DNA of 64,000 nt from Mucilaginibacter gilvus (GCF_004054195.1 NZ_SBIW01000003.1:124001-188000); one strand, 5' to 3'; numbered from the stretch's first letter, positions 1 through 8,114 are shown. The notes: generated from the letters alone by a model not told the origin. Program-made: numbers and translations.

Positions 1-57
1 AGGCACGTGCTGGACACGTTCAGGTTTGTGCCGCTGGTAGGGGATAGAGCCTGGTGA
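1..57 (+). CDS. C-terminal end of an unidentified protein, cut by window edge
   Basis: The first 18 codons of the window are open in frame 1 and end in TGA at 55-57; the peptide ends VPLVGDRAW. Nothing else explains these bases, and the GCCCCC-type intergenic repeat starts at the stop codon. The fragment is too short to assign a family. It could equally be non-coding; the only evidence is the open frame and its position next to an intergenic repeat. Confidence 0.35.
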   Translation, partial: RHVLDTFRFVPLVGDRAW

Positions 58-87
58 GCCCCCCAGCCCCCTGAAGGAGGAGTTTTT
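56..87. repeat. GCCCCC-rich intergenic repeat, copy 1
   Basis: The sequence has the form GAGCCCCCC-AGCCCCC-TGAAGGAGGAG followed by five T. A related copy lies in opposite orientation at 533-565, so the two bracket the small gene at 139-498. From memory, C-rich elements of this kind are scattered through intergenic DNA of Bacteroidota; that was not checked here. Confidence 0.5.
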
Positions 88-138
88 GAATTGCTTATTT
101 GACTAACAATCCTTATACCGGCAATTGGCGATGATTTA

Positions 139-498
139 TTACCACTTGAGCAGCTTAATATAATTTGCGAACTTTTCGACGCCCTGTTCTACGGGATAAG
201 CTCTTTCAAATTCTACAACTTCGTATGGTTTAGGGAAATATTGAAAAAGCCAGGTTTGCGTAACCTGGTCTAACCTAATATGTAAGGTTTCCCGGTGCCA
301 TTCGGCAGGGTAGTAGATAGTAATTATTAAAGTATCGAGGGATGTGTATGCAAATAGCCTCTCATGCAAATCGTTGCTGCGAATAAATCTAACCAGGGAC
401 AACATGCCGTTTAGCGACCATCCATATTTTTCAATAAGGTTTAAATAACGCGATTCAATTTTATCCCAGGAGACAATTTTAGTTGAGTTTGGTGCCAT
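139..498 (-). CDS. Hypothetical protein, 119 aa
   Basis: I do not recognise a family. The ATG at 498 was preferred over an upstream in-frame start at 549, because the upstream 17 residues run into the C-rich repeat. The protein (MAPNSTKIVSWDKIE...) is soluble, with no signal peptide or membrane segment. It has an aromatic-rich middle (YYPAEWHRETLHIRLDQV, TWLFQYFPKPYEVVEFE) suggesting an alpha/beta fold of the small immunity or house-keeping type. It sits downstream of smpB in the same direction but is separated from it by a C-rich repeat, so co-transcription is uncertain. Two inverted repeat copies flank it, so it could be a recently acquired cassette. Function unknown. Confidence 0.6.
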   Translation of the reverse strand: MAPNSTKIVSWDKIESRYLNLIEKYGWSLNGMLSLVRFIRSNDLHERLFAYTSLDTLIITIYYPAEWHRETLHIRLDQVTQTWLFQYFPKPYEVVEFERAYPVEQGVEKFANYIKLLKW

Positions 499-532
499 AA
501 TCTTTACAACCAATATATAAATTATGCTAATC

Positions 533-565
533 AAAAGTTCCCCCTTCACGGGGCGCAGGGGGCTC
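533..565. repeat. GCCCCC-rich intergenic repeat, copy 2 (inverted relative to copy 1)
   Basis: On the minus strand it reads GGAGCCCCCTGCGCCCC-GTGAAGGGGGAACTTTT, matching the 56-87 copy in order and spacing: GAGCCCCC, then GCCCC, then TGAAGG, then an A/G run, then T. It begins directly at the smpB stop codon and may also fold as a transcript 3' end. Confidence 0.5.
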
Positions 566-1015
566 CTACCTTTTCATCGCCCTGTCCATTTCAATTTTAG
601 TATCGCGCTCTTTCATGGTTTCGCGCTTGTCGAAGGTCTTTTTACCCTGGGCAAGGCCTATCTCTACCTTGGCAAAGCCACGCTCACTGATGAAGAGGGC
701 AAGGGGGATAATAGTTAATCCTTTTTCTTCGCCACGGGTAAGCAGTTTTTTTAATTCCTTTTTATTCAACAGCAATACACGATCCCGTTTAGCTTCGTGG
801 TTGTAGAACGAACCGAAGGAATACTCGGAAATATGCAGATTGCGGATGTAAAGCTGGTTGCCAATAAAAGTGCAAAAAGCATCGTTCACGTTGGCTTTAC
901 CTTCACGGATGGACTTTATTTCGGTACCGAGCAGTTGTATGCCCGCTACGTATTTGTCCAGTATGTGATACTCAAAGTATGCCTTTTTATTCTTGATGTA
1001 GATATCCTGCTTCAT
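566..1015 (-). CDS. smpB: SsrA-binding protein SmpB
   Basis: SmpB binds tmRNA and delivers it to stalled ribosomes for trans-translation. The 149-residue product has the full family layout: an N-terminal beta-barrel with the diagnostic NKKAYFEYHILDKYVAGIQL and GTEIKSIREGKANVNDAF motifs, the NLHISEYSFGS segment, and a basic C-terminal tail (KRETMKERDTKIEMDRAMKR) that acts as the codon mimic. The start was set at ATG 1015 (MKQDIYIKNKKAY), because the 14 residues upstream have no family counterpart. It follows mntH on the same strand with a 19-bp gap, so read-through from mntR-mntH is possible. Confidence 0.97.
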   Translation of the reverse strand: MKQDIYIKNKKAYFEYHILDKYVAGIQLLGTEIKSIREGKANVNDAFCTFIGNQLYIRNLHISEYSFGSFYNHEAKRDRVLLLNKKELKKLLTRGEEKGLTIIPLALFISERGFAKVEIGLAQGKKTFDKRETMKERDTKIEMDRAMKR

Positions 1016-1034
1016 TACGCTGCAAATATGCAAA

Positions 1035-2915
1035 TTATTTTGCGGCCGGTTTAACAACCAGCACAGGTACGTTTACCTTATGTCTCACGGTATTAACCGT
1101 GGTCCCAAAAATAAGGTCCTTAATTGCCTTGTGCCCGTGCGAACCCATGACAATAAAATCGATGCCTTCGCTGTTCACAATTTCGGCAATAGCATTGGCA
1201 GGGCCACCGTAGCCAATTTTCGCCTCGGCTTTGTAGTTTAGCTTGGTCAGTGCCTCCACATACTTTTCCAAATTGTTTACATCGCTTTGGGTTTCGTTAT
1301 CCATCACCTGCTTGCCGTAATACCGCGCCCCGGCTGTTTCTACCACGTGGATGAGGCTGTATTTGGCTTTCTTGCCGCCCTGCATTAAAGCGTGACGGAT
1401 GCAGTCCTGGTCGTTTTTAGAGAAATCTATCGTTACCGCTATATGGTTATAATGCACAGGCTCTAAATTATCAAGCGATGCTGCAATACCATGCGGAATG
1501 TAAATCGGCTGGTCAGTATGTTTGTATAATAGCGGACGGAGGAAAATATACACCAGCAACGCGGCAATGGCTACGGCGATAGGTGTTATTACAAAATGCA
1601 CCAAATTGGCCGAACCCTGGTTGGCATCTGCCCAGGTGCCAATTTCCTGGATCACCAGGCGCACGTTCAATCCTACTATCAGCACAGCGAAGATCCAGGC
1701 CAGTATTCTTAAAGGCAACCCGGTGGCAAATTTACCCATGCGTTTTTTATCAGATGTAAAATGGATGAGCGGGATAATAGCAAAACCTAACTGCAGGCTT
1801 AATACTACCTGGCTTAATATCAATAGTTTGCCCAGACCTTCTTCCCCCGCATGGAGGATGGTAAAAAAAGCGGGCACTATGGCAAATATCCGGGTGAGCA
1901 AACGCCTCAGCCATGGTGCTATACGCAGGTTAAGATGGCCTTCCATAATAATTTGCCCTGCAAGTGTGCCGGTTACGGTAGAGCTTTGCCCGGCAGCAAT
2001 CAACGCTATGGCAAACAAGGCAGGTGCCAGTTTGCCAAAAATATTGCTGAGCAGTTTATGTGCGTCCTGTATCTCGGCAACTTCGTGGTAACCTCTGCCA
2101 AAAAATGCGCTGGCAGCCAGTATCAGTATCGCCGCGTTCACAAAAAAAGCAAGGTTAAGGGCAATAGTAGTATCCCAGAAGTTATAGCGGATGGCGGTTT
2201 TTATGCCTTCTTCTGTTCGGTCTATCTTTCGGGTTTGCACCAGCGAGGAATGGAGGTACAGGTTATGCGGCATTACTGTGGCGCCGATAATACCAATGGC
2301 CAGGTAAAGCGAGCGGCTGTTCAACTCTGTCGGGATAAAGCCTTTAGCAACGTCAATTACATGTGGCTGCACAATGAACATCTCTAATAAAAAGGCCAGC
2401 CCCACAATAAATATCAGCGATATAATAAAGCCTTCCAGTTTGCGCATCCCTTTATTCAACAGGAACAAGAGCAACAGGGTATCCAGCATGGTAATACATA
2501 CTCCCCATATTAGCGGCAAACCGAACAGCAGGTTTAAACCAATGGCCATACCTATCACCTCCGCCAAGTCGCAGGCGATGATGGAGATCTGCGCTAATAT
2601 GTACAGGCAAAAATTCACAAAACGGGGGTAGGAGTGTTTGGATGCCTGTGCCAGATCCAGCCCGCGCACGATGCCCAGCCTTACGCAAAGGTTTTGCAAA
2701 AGCAAGGCTATCATGTTTGATAACAGCAGCACCCATATTAGCTTGTAACCAAACTGACTGCCGGCGGCTAAATCGGTTGCCCAGTTACCAGGATCCATAT
2801 AACCAACGCTTACCAAATAGGCGGGGCCTAAAAATGAAAGTAGTTTACGCCAGCCGGTTTTGTTTTCGGTACCTACCGAGTTGTGCACATTGCCCAACGA
2901 TTCGCTTGTTATCAT
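1035..2915 (-). CDS. mntH: Nramp-family Mn2+/Fe2+ transporter fused to a C-terminal UspA domain
   Basis: Proton-coupled divalent metal importer of the inner membrane. Residues about 20-450 form the Nramp core, with the metal-site motifs DPGNWATD in TM1 and MPHNLYLHS in TM6. From about residue 480 a universal stress domain follows. It starts HYNHIAVTIDFSKN and ends with GSHGHKAIKDLIFGTTV, which fits the G-x2-G-x9-G(S/T) nucleotide-binding signature. Ordinary MntH proteins are about 410-450 aa; the 626-aa length reflects the fusion. The ATG overlaps the mntR stop by four bases (ATGA), showing translational coupling with its regulator. The Usp domain could sense ATP/ADP or stress and gate transport; this is inference. 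Metal preference for Mn is inferred from the regulator's ligand set. Confidence 0.93.
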   Translation of the reverse strand: MITSESLGNVHNSVGTENKTGWRKLLSFLGPAYLVSVGYMDPGNWATDLAAGSQFGYKLIWVLLLSNMIALLLQNLCVRLGIVRGLDLAQASKHSYPRFVNFCLYILAQISIIACDLAEVIGMAIGLNLLFGLPLIWGVCITMLDTLLLLFLLNKGMRKLEGFIISLIFIVGLAFLLEMFIVQPHVIDVAKGFIPTELNSRSLYLAIGIIGATVMPHNLYLHSSLVQTRKIDRTEEGIKTAIRYNFWDTTIALNLAFFVNAAILILAASAFFGRGYHEVAEIQDAHKLLSNIFGKLAPALFAIALIAAGQSSTVTGTLAGQIIMEGHLNLRIAPWLRRLLTRIFAIVPAFFTILHAGEEGLGKLLILSQVVLSLQLGFAIIPLIHFTSDKKRMGKFATGLPLRILAWIFAVLIVGLNVRLVIQEIGTWADANQGSANLVHFVITPIAVAIAALLVYIFLRPLLYKHTDQPIYIPHGIAASLDNLEPVHYNHIAVTIDFSKNDQDCIRHALMQGGKKAKYSLIHVVETAGARYYGKQVMDNETQSDVNNLEKYVEALTKLNYKAEAKIGYGGPANAIAEIVNSEGIDFIVMGSHGHKAIKDLIFGTTVNTVRHKVNVPVLVVKPAAK

Positions 2916-3562
2916 ATCGCTATCAAAAGGTTATTGGCCACCTCTCGGCTTATTTGTAAAACTTTGTTATCCATTTGCAGTACTACTGTGTTATCGTAAC
3001 TGATGATCTCTTTCACTGTTATTTTTTTGCCGATGATGAGCCCCTGTTTTTCCAGATATTGTAAAAAAACGGATGAGTGATCCCTAACACCCGAAATGAT
3101 ACCACCGGCACTAACAGCCAGTGCCGAAATTGGTTTAAGATCATTTATTTTTAACTGCCCGTTGCAATCGGGTATCGGGTCGCCGTGCGGGTCGCGTTTT
3201 GGGAAGCCCATAAATTCGTCCAGCCGGTCAATTAACTCGTTGGATGAGATATGTTCCAATTCCTCAGCCATATCATGTACCTCGTCCCACTTAAAATTCA
3301 ATTTTTCTACCAAAAAATATTCCCAAAGCCTGTGCTTGCGGATAATGTTGATGGCCACTTTTTCGCCGGCCTCGGTAAGGCTTACGCCCTGGTAACGGGT
3401 GTAATTAATAAGTGTTTTATCAGACAACTTACGCAGCATATCCGTAACCGACGAGGCTTTCGTCTCCATAGCTGCAGCTATTTGGTTAGTGCTCACACTC
3501 TCTGTAAGCGACGATAACTTATAGATGGCTTTTAAATAATTCTCCTCGGCTAATGTATTCAT
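2912..3562 (-). CDS. mntR: DtxR/MntR-family metal-dependent repressor
   Basis: A 216-residue three-domain regulator: winged helix (about 1-62), metal-binding and dimerisation domain (about 65-135), and a C-terminal FeoA/SH3-like domain (about 150-216). Candidate ligands are H77, E100, E103 and H104. The E-x-x-E-H pattern replaces the C-x-x-E-H of iron-type DtxR and resembles manganese-type MntR, so Mn sensing is inferred. It is translationally coupled to mntH. A -7 box TATATTTG (3568-3575, minus strand) puts the transcript start about one base before the ATG, so the mRNA may be leaderless. A perfect palindrome at 3582-3601 overlaps the -33 region and is the likely autoregulatory operator. Confidence 0.92.
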   Translation of the reverse strand: MNTLAEENYLKAIYKLSSLTESVSTNQIAAAMETKASSVTDMLRKLSDKTLINYTRYQGVSLTEAGEKVAINIIRKHRLWEYFLVEKLNFKWDEVHDMAEELEHISSNELIDRLDEFMGFPKRDPHGDPIPDCNGQLKINDLKPISALAVSAGGIISGVRDHSSVFLQYLEKQGLIIGKKITVKEIISYDNTVVLQMDNKVLQISREVANNLLIAI

Positions 3563-3581
3563 TTAGGCAAATATAATATTA

Positions 3582-3601
3582 TTTTTAGACTTGTCTAAAA
3601 A
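3582..3601. promoter_or_regulatory. Palindromic operator, probably for MntR
   Basis: TTTTTAGAC-TT-GTCTAAAAA is a perfect 9+2+9 inverted repeat. Its centre lies 16.5 bp upstream of the TATATTTG -7 box of mntR, so a bound repressor would cover the -33 region. DtxR-family operators are AT-flanked palindromes of this size. The divergent lrp gene starts 91 bp away and could also be affected. Confidence 0.75.
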
Positions 3602-3653
3602 ATTACCATTATTTTTAATTTGTTCTGCTAAACGATATTTGTGTGGAATTATA

Positions 3654-3683
3654 TTTTGTGTGATGTAGATTATTTTATATTTG
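3654..3683 (+). promoter_or_regulatory. Promoter of the Lrp-family gene
   Basis: TTTTG at 3654-3658 and TATATTTG at 3676-3683, 17 bp apart, fit the Bacteroidota TTTG / TAnnTTTG promoter. The ATG at 3692 lies 8 bp after the -7 box, giving a nearly leaderless transcript. Confidence 0.55.
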
Positions 3684-3691
3684 CATGTACC

Positions 3692-4162
3692 ATGGGAGCT
3701 GAATTAGATAAGATAGACCTTCAAATACTCAAGATATTACAGGAAAACGGCCGCATAACCAACCTGCAGCTGTCCAACGAAATAGGGCTTTCACCGGCAC
3801 CTACGTTAGAACGCGTGCGCAAACTGGAGAACGCTGAGTACATTAAAAGCTATCATGCATTAGTGGACGAAGAGAAATTGGGTTTGGGTATAAAAACCTT
3901 TATCCAGATCTCGCTGGATTTTCATCAGAAGAATACCATCCAAACGTTTTTGGATGAGATCCAAAATATTAAGGAAGTAACCGAGTGCCACCACGTAACC
4001 GGGCAATGCGATTTCCTGCTGAAGGTTTACGTGCGCGACATCAAATCGTACGAGCGCCTCATTATGGATAAAATAAGCCGCATCACTGTGGTAAAAACTT
4101 TCCAAACGATGATGATTATGAGCACAAGTAAGAAGGAGCCGATAGTGCCGCTGGAATATTAA
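3692..4162 (+). CDS. Lrp/AsnC-family transcriptional regulator
   Basis: A 156-residue feast/famine regulator. An N-terminal AsnC-type helix-turn-helix (ELDKIDLQILKILQENGRITNLQLSNEIGLSPAPTLERVRKLE) is followed by a RAM/ACT-like effector domain (residues about 65-145) with the TGQCDFLLKVYVRD strand typical of the family. The start was placed at ATG 3692 (MGAELDKIDL), because the 17 residues upstream contain the promoter -7 box. The gene is divergent from mntR-mntH. Effector and targets are not deducible; amino-acid metabolism is the family norm. Confidence 0.9.
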   Translation: MGAELDKIDLQILKILQENGRITNLQLSNEIGLSPAPTLERVRKLENAEYIKSYHALVDEEKLGLGIKTFIQISLDFHQKNTIQTFLDEIQNIKEVTECHHVTGQCDFLLKVYVRDIKSYERLIMDKISRITVVKTFQTMMIMSTSKKEPIVPLEY

Positions 4163-4164
4163 GA

Positions 4165-4304
4165 TAGATGTGTAGATATGCAAATTCAGATGTGCAGATG
4201 AGCTTCAATAAAAGCTGATCTGCACATTTTAGTTTAAGGGCATTTTTTTTCATCTGCATATTTGCACATCTGAAATTTGCACATTCGCATATCTGCACAT
4301 CTAC
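4165..4304. repeat. Intergenic inverted-repeat element of the ATGTGCAGAT family
   Basis: The stretch is built from variants of ATGTGCAGATATGCAAAT on one side and their reverse complements on the other. Its core is a 16-bp stem with one mismatch (4190-4205 with 4212-4227, six-base loop), which could end transcription of lrp and ung from both sides. A related copy lies at about 19253-19286. Confidence 0.6.
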
Positions 4305-4309
4305 CCGAT

Positions 4310-4984
4310 TTACCAATCAATCTCTCTCTTCCCCAGTTTTTTCAAAAAGTCATTTGTTTTAGAGAACGGCCTGGAGCCAAAGAATCCGCCGTGGCTTACC
4401 GCAAGGGGAGAGGGGTGCGTGGATTTGATGATAAGATGATTATTATCGGGGTTGATGAGCGCGCTTTTTGATTGCGCGTATGCCCCCCAAAGTATAAATA
4501 CGATACCTGTTTTCTCATCCGACAGGGTTTTGATGGCAGCATCGGTAAACTTTTCCCAACCCTTTTTTTGGTGCGAGCCTGCTGTAGCCGCGCGAACCGT
4601 TAGGGTGGCGTTTAGTAACAGTACACCTTGTTCGGCCCATTTGGTAAGGTTGCCGGTTTGGGGTATGTTGAAGCCCGGGATATCCGTAGCTAATTCTTTG
4701 TAAATATTACGTAAAGACGGCGGTACAGCAATACCTTCTCTTACCGAAAACGACAAACCATGTGCCTGGTTTGGCCCGTGGTAAGGGTCCTGGCCTATAA
4801 TAACAACCTTTACATTGTCAAAAGGCGTTATATTAAAAGCATTAAAGATCTCCTTGTTTTTTGGGTACGTAACGTGGCCAGCGTCCTTCTCTGTCACCAG
4901 GAAGTTTTTTAAATCCAGCATATACGGTTCTGTTAATTGCGTGCCGATGGCTTTCTGCCAGCTGGGCTCTAATTCTCCTGCCAT
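4310..4984 (-). CDS. ung: Uracil-DNA glycosylase
   Basis: Removes uracil from DNA as the first step of base-excision repair. The 224-residue length is normal for family 1 UDG. Visible motifs: the catalytic water-activating loop GQDPYHG (about residues 64-70), the uracil-binding LLLNATLTV segment, and the DNA-intercalation motif HPSPLAVSHGGFFGSRPFSKTN with its catalytic His. The N-terminus (MAGELEPSWQKAIG) matches the family start. It is convergent with lrp across a hairpin-rich repeat and divergent from the membrane-protein gene at 5059, suggesting its own promoter near 4985-5058. Confidence 0.97.
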   Translation of the reverse strand: MAGELEPSWQKAIGTQLTEPYMLDLKNFLVTEKDAGHVTYPKNKEIFNAFNITPFDNVKVVIIGQDPYHGPNQAHGLSFSVREGIAVPPSLRNIYKELATDIPGFNIPQTGNLTKWAEQGVLLLNATLTVRAATAGSHQKKGWEKFTDAAIKTLSDEKTGIVFILWGAYAQSKSALINPDNNHLIIKSTHPSPLAVSHGGFFGSRPFSKTNDFLKKLGKREIDW

Positions 4985-5058
4985 AAATATTAATACAGAT
5001 GTTTTATTGTAAGCTTACAAATAACGATATTCGCACTTTGATTATACTAATACAAATT

Positions 5059-5652
5059 ATGTCGAATATAGTTAGGTTAATTATTGCTTGTGTTACGATG
5101 GGTGGCGGTGTTGCCCTGTGCGTGTTTGGCTTTTGGGGATGGGGCATCCCTGTGTTTTTAATTGGCGGTTTAATATTGCTCACCTTCTTTTTTAACGAGA
5201 ACATGCTGATTGCGCAGTATTACCTGCGTAAAGAAAATACCGAAGAATCGGGAAAATGGCTGCTTAAAATTACCGATTACGAAAAACAACTATACAAAGG
5301 TCAGCATGGTTATTACAACCTGCTTGTTGGCCTTATAGAATCGCGCAAAGCGCCATTAAAATCTGAGAAATACTTTAAGAAAGCGCTTACCTTGGGAATG
5401 GGCATGAGCCACAACACCGCGTTGGCTAAGTTGAGCCTTGCGGGTATATCTATGGCAAAGGCAAATGCTGCGGGTGCTTCTGCAGCGCAACGAAATAATA
5501 GCAAACGCGAAGCTGATGTATATTTAAAGGAAGCTGCTAAAGACGACAAAAACAAACTCCTTGCCGATCAGATAAAGATGATGAAAGGCCAAATGGCGCA
5601 AATGGATAAGCCGCAGGTAATACGCGGCGGTTTCCGTCAGCAGAAATTCTAA
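5059..5652 (+). CDS. Uncharacterised membrane protein with TPR-like tail
   Basis: The start is ATG 5059 (MSNIVRLIIACV), which places the first hydrophobic segment at the N-terminus. Two closely spaced membrane helices (about residues 5-25 and 30-46) are followed by a soluble helical region with TPR-like periodicity (AQYYLRKENTEESGKWLLKI, LKSEKYFKKALTLGM, READVYLKEAAKDD) and a basic C-terminus. I read it as an inner-membrane protein with a cytoplasmic helical-repeat domain, probably a scaffold. I cannot name the family. It is convergent with the small gene at 5665-5880. Confidence 0.75.
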   Translation: MSNIVRLIIACVTMGGGVALCVFGFWGWGIPVFLIGGLILLTFFFNENMLIAQYYLRKENTEESGKWLLKITDYEKQLYKGQHGYYNLLVGLIESRKAPLKSEKYFKKALTLGMGMSHNTALAKLSLAGISMAKANAAGASAAQRNNSKREADVYLKEAAKDDKNKLLADQIKMMKGQMAQMDKPQVIRGGFRQQKF

Positions 5653-5664
5653 GCAGGAAAAATT

Positions 5665-5880
5665 TTATTTCTCGTCGAGCGAGCTAAAATAATCCGGCTC
5701 CGAAGAATGGTTTTGATTGGCGGCGATATGCCTGTCAACAACATTATAAGCTTTCTCTTCGGATGGTTCGGCCACCTCCACCATTTTAAGCAGGCTGCGA
5801 ATAAACGACAGGTTGAAAGTATTTCTGTTCAATTTTATCAGGTATTCGTTTTCGGTTATCTCGAGGATGGAATTAGTCAT
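5665..5880 (-). CDS. Small hypothetical protein, 71 aa
   Basis: The start was set at ATG 5880 (MTNSILEITENEYLIKLNRN), because the 13 residues upstream look like leader sequence. The product is soluble and acidic at its C-terminus, with a predicted beta-turn-helix start (ILEITENEYLIKLNRNTFNLSFIRSLLKMVE) that resembles short antitoxin-like or adaptor proteins. No toxin partner is adjacent. It is convergent with the membrane-protein gene, with a 12-bp gap between stops. Function unknown. Confidence 0.6.
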   Translation of the reverse strand: MTNSILEITENEYLIKLNRNTFNLSFIRSLLKMVEVAEPSEEKAYNVVDRHIAANQNHSSEPDYFSSLDEK

Positions 5881-6097
5881 GTGTATTCGTATTAGTGTGT
5901 TTGATATAAAGTTAAACATCTTAGCTAAAACGAAAGTTTGATTAGTTTTATCATTCTGTTAAGGAATTGTGAATAGCGGGCGCCGTTATTTTTCACAATT
6001 GTGGAAGATATGTGTTGATAACGTTCTCCATTGCAGCCAATTGGCTATATTTACTCCCGGTAACCAACCCATAAACCCTTTCTTTACTATACCGATC

Positions 6098-8056
6098 ATG
6101 AAAGTTTTCTTCTTCGTTGCACTCGCATGTTTTTGTACACAGGCCGGTTTTGCGCAACTTGCTACAGGTAAGTTATTTAGCAACCATATGGTGTTGCAAA
6201 GAAATCAAGCCATCCCGGTTTGGGGTAAAGCTGCAAAGCGCGCTAAGGTGAGTGTTAGTTTAAATAACATCATTAAAACTGCTACTACCGATGCGCAGGG
6301 CAATTGGAAAGTAAGCTATCTCGCCATGAAAGAAGGCGGCCCATACACCATGATCGTATCATCGGGCAAGGAAACCATCACTTATGCCGATGTAATGCTG
6401 GGCGAGGTTTGGTTATGCTCGGGGCAATCTAATATGGAGTTTCAGTTGAAGAACGCTTATGGGTTTAAGGCAGAGCGTAAGATTGCTGCGATCGTTCCTG
6501 TGCGCCAATTTTATGTCCCGCATAAAGTAAGCCTGAAACCTGAAACAGAATTAACAGGCGGTGAATGGAAAGTAGCCGCGGCAAATACCGTTGGCGATTT
6601 CTCTGCCGTGGGCTATTTTTACGCCAAGCGATTGGCGGGAAACCTACACGTTACCGTTGGTATCATCAACAGCAGCTGGGGCGGTACCGAAGCCGAGGAT
6701 TGGATAAGCAAGGACGCCATGCTCGCGTCGCACGAATTAGCCGCAGTGGTACCTGGATTACCGGTAAACGACAAAGAGTTGGCAGCAAGGGCAGACAAGC
6801 GCTTAAAGCTATGGGCATATCGTGGTATGCCTGTTGTTAATTATACAACCGCTGAGCTCGCCGCAAAGCCTGCAAGCTTTTTTGATACTTGGCAGCAGGG
6901 GTATATGCCGAGCTCGTGGGAGTGGGTTGGAAGATTATACTCCTACCGGGGACAAGGGTTTATGCAGCGAACTATTATTTTAGATAGCACCTACGCTACG
7001 GAGCCATCGACCATTTCCTTAGGGCAAACCAACACCAGTGCCGCTATTTATATTAATGGTATACGGATAGATAAGGATGGCAACTCCGTCGATAACAAAT
7101 ATCAGCTGCCTGCGGGGAGTTGGAAAGGTGGGGCGAACACCTTGTTAGTCGCCCTTGGCGGGCAAAAAGATACATCGCGCTTTGATATTGGTCTTACCGC
7201 GTATTCAGGCGACTTAAACACCCGTTTCGCGGATACTACCATAAGTTTCGCCGATGGTAAATGGCGGGTAATACCCGATCTGAGTAAACCCTACCATTTC
7301 GATTTTATGCCTAATAATAACGCATTTTCGCTTTATAATGCCATGATAAACCCTTTGCTGCCTTATGGCATTGCCGGCGTGATCTGGTACCAGGGCGAAG
7401 CCAATGTGGAGCGGGCTTATCAATATCGTACTGTTTTCCCGCTACTGATAAACAACTGGCGGGAAAAATGGAAATCTCCGTTCCCGTTCCTGTTTGTACA
7501 ACTGGCATCGTTTGGTGGTACACAAAACAGCAACACAGGCAGTAGTTGGGCCGAATTGCGTGAAGCGCAGAACACCACCTTAAAATTGCCCAATACGGGC
7601 ACAGCCATAACCATTGATGTGGGCGATGCTTTTAATATTCACCCGAGAGATAAGGCTACAGTTGGTTACCGACTGGCTGCTTCTGCGTTCAACGTTGTTT
7701 ATCATGTGCCAGGTTTTGCCGAAAGTCCTCAATTGGCATCTGCCGATTTTAGCATAGGTTATGCTATGATCAACCTTACCCATGCCGAAAATGGTTTGAT
7801 GGTGAAGGATAAATACGGCTACTTAAAAGGCTTTGAAATCGCGGGTGCCGATCATAAGTTTTACTACGCGCAAGCAGTAATAAGCGGCAACCAGGTAAAG
7901 ATCTGGTCGCCGAATGTGCCCAAGCCGGTAGCTGCCCGCTACGCCTGGACTGATGCCCCAATTGATGCCAACCTGTTTAACACACAAGGGATGCCCGTAA
8001 GTCCCTTCCGCACAGATAATTGGCCAAGTGTATCGGCAGGGAAGAAATTTGAATAG
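6098..8056 (+). CDS. Secreted sialate O-acetylesterase (SASA family)
   Basis: Removes O-acetyl groups from sialic acids or related sugars, probably in the periplasm. The start at ATG 6098 gives a clean signal peptide (MKVFFFVALACFCTQAGFAQ); the upstream extension is not protein-like. The 652-residue length suits Bacteroidota homologues, which carry a jelly-roll insertion. The nucleophile lies in LCSGQSNMEFQL, the second block is IWYQGEANVERAYQYRTVFPLLINNWR, and the catalytic Asp/His are in DVGDAFNIHPRDK. The C-terminus (WPSVSAGKKFE) is a normal family end. It stands alone between ung and lysS with a terminator after it, not in a polysaccharide-utilisation locus. Exact substrate not deducible. 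Confidence 0.9.
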   Translation: MKVFFFVALACFCTQAGFAQLATGKLFSNHMVLQRNQAIPVWGKAAKRAKVSVSLNNIIKTATTDAQGNWKVSYLAMKEGGPYTMIVSSGKETITYADVMLGEVWLCSGQSNMEFQLKNAYGFKAERKIAAIVPVRQFYVPHKVSLKPETELTGGEWKVAAANTVGDFSAVGYFYAKRLAGNLHVTVGIINSSWGGTEAEDWISKDAMLASHELAAVVPGLPVNDKELAARADKRLKLWAYRGMPVVNYTTAELAAKPASFFDTWQQGYMPSSWEWVGRLYSYRGQGFMQRTIILDSTYATEPSTISLGQTNTSAAIYINGIRIDKDGNSVDNKYQLPAGSWKGGANTLLVALGGQKDTSRFDIGLTAYSGDLNTRFADTTISFADGKWRVIPDLSKPYHFDFMPNNNAFSLYNAMINPLLPYGIAGVIWYQGEANVERAYQYRTVFPLLINNWREKWKSPFPFLFVQLASFGGTQNSNTGSSWAELREAQNTTLKLPNTGTAITIDVGDAFNIHPRDKATVGYRLAASAFNVVYHVPGFAESPQLASADFSIGYAMINLTHAENGLMVKDKYGYLKGFEIAGADHKFYYAQAVISGNQVKIWSPNVPKPVAARYAWTDAPIDANLFNTQGMPVSPFRTDNWPSVSAGKKFE

Positions 8057-8070
8057 TTACAAAACAGAGA

Positions 8071-8089
8071 AAGGCCCTTGACGGGCCTT
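8071..8089. terminator. Bidirectional rho-independent terminator
   Basis: AAGGCCC-ttgac-GGGCCTT hairpin between the convergent esterase gene and lysS, flanked by A-rich and T-rich tracts on both sides (ACAAAACAG upstream, TTGTTTTG downstream), so it can serve both genes. Confidence 0.8.
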
Positions 8090-8114
8090 CATTGTTTTGT
8101 TGTAGGAAACTGGT

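Noticed and set aside
1522..2091. Long plus-strand open frames opposite mntH
   Set aside because: They are antisense shadows of a well-supported transporter gene, with unnatural composition and no family motifs. Similar shadows opposite iscU, frdB/sdhB, acyl-CoA synthetase, fumC and the megasynthases were dropped for the same reason.
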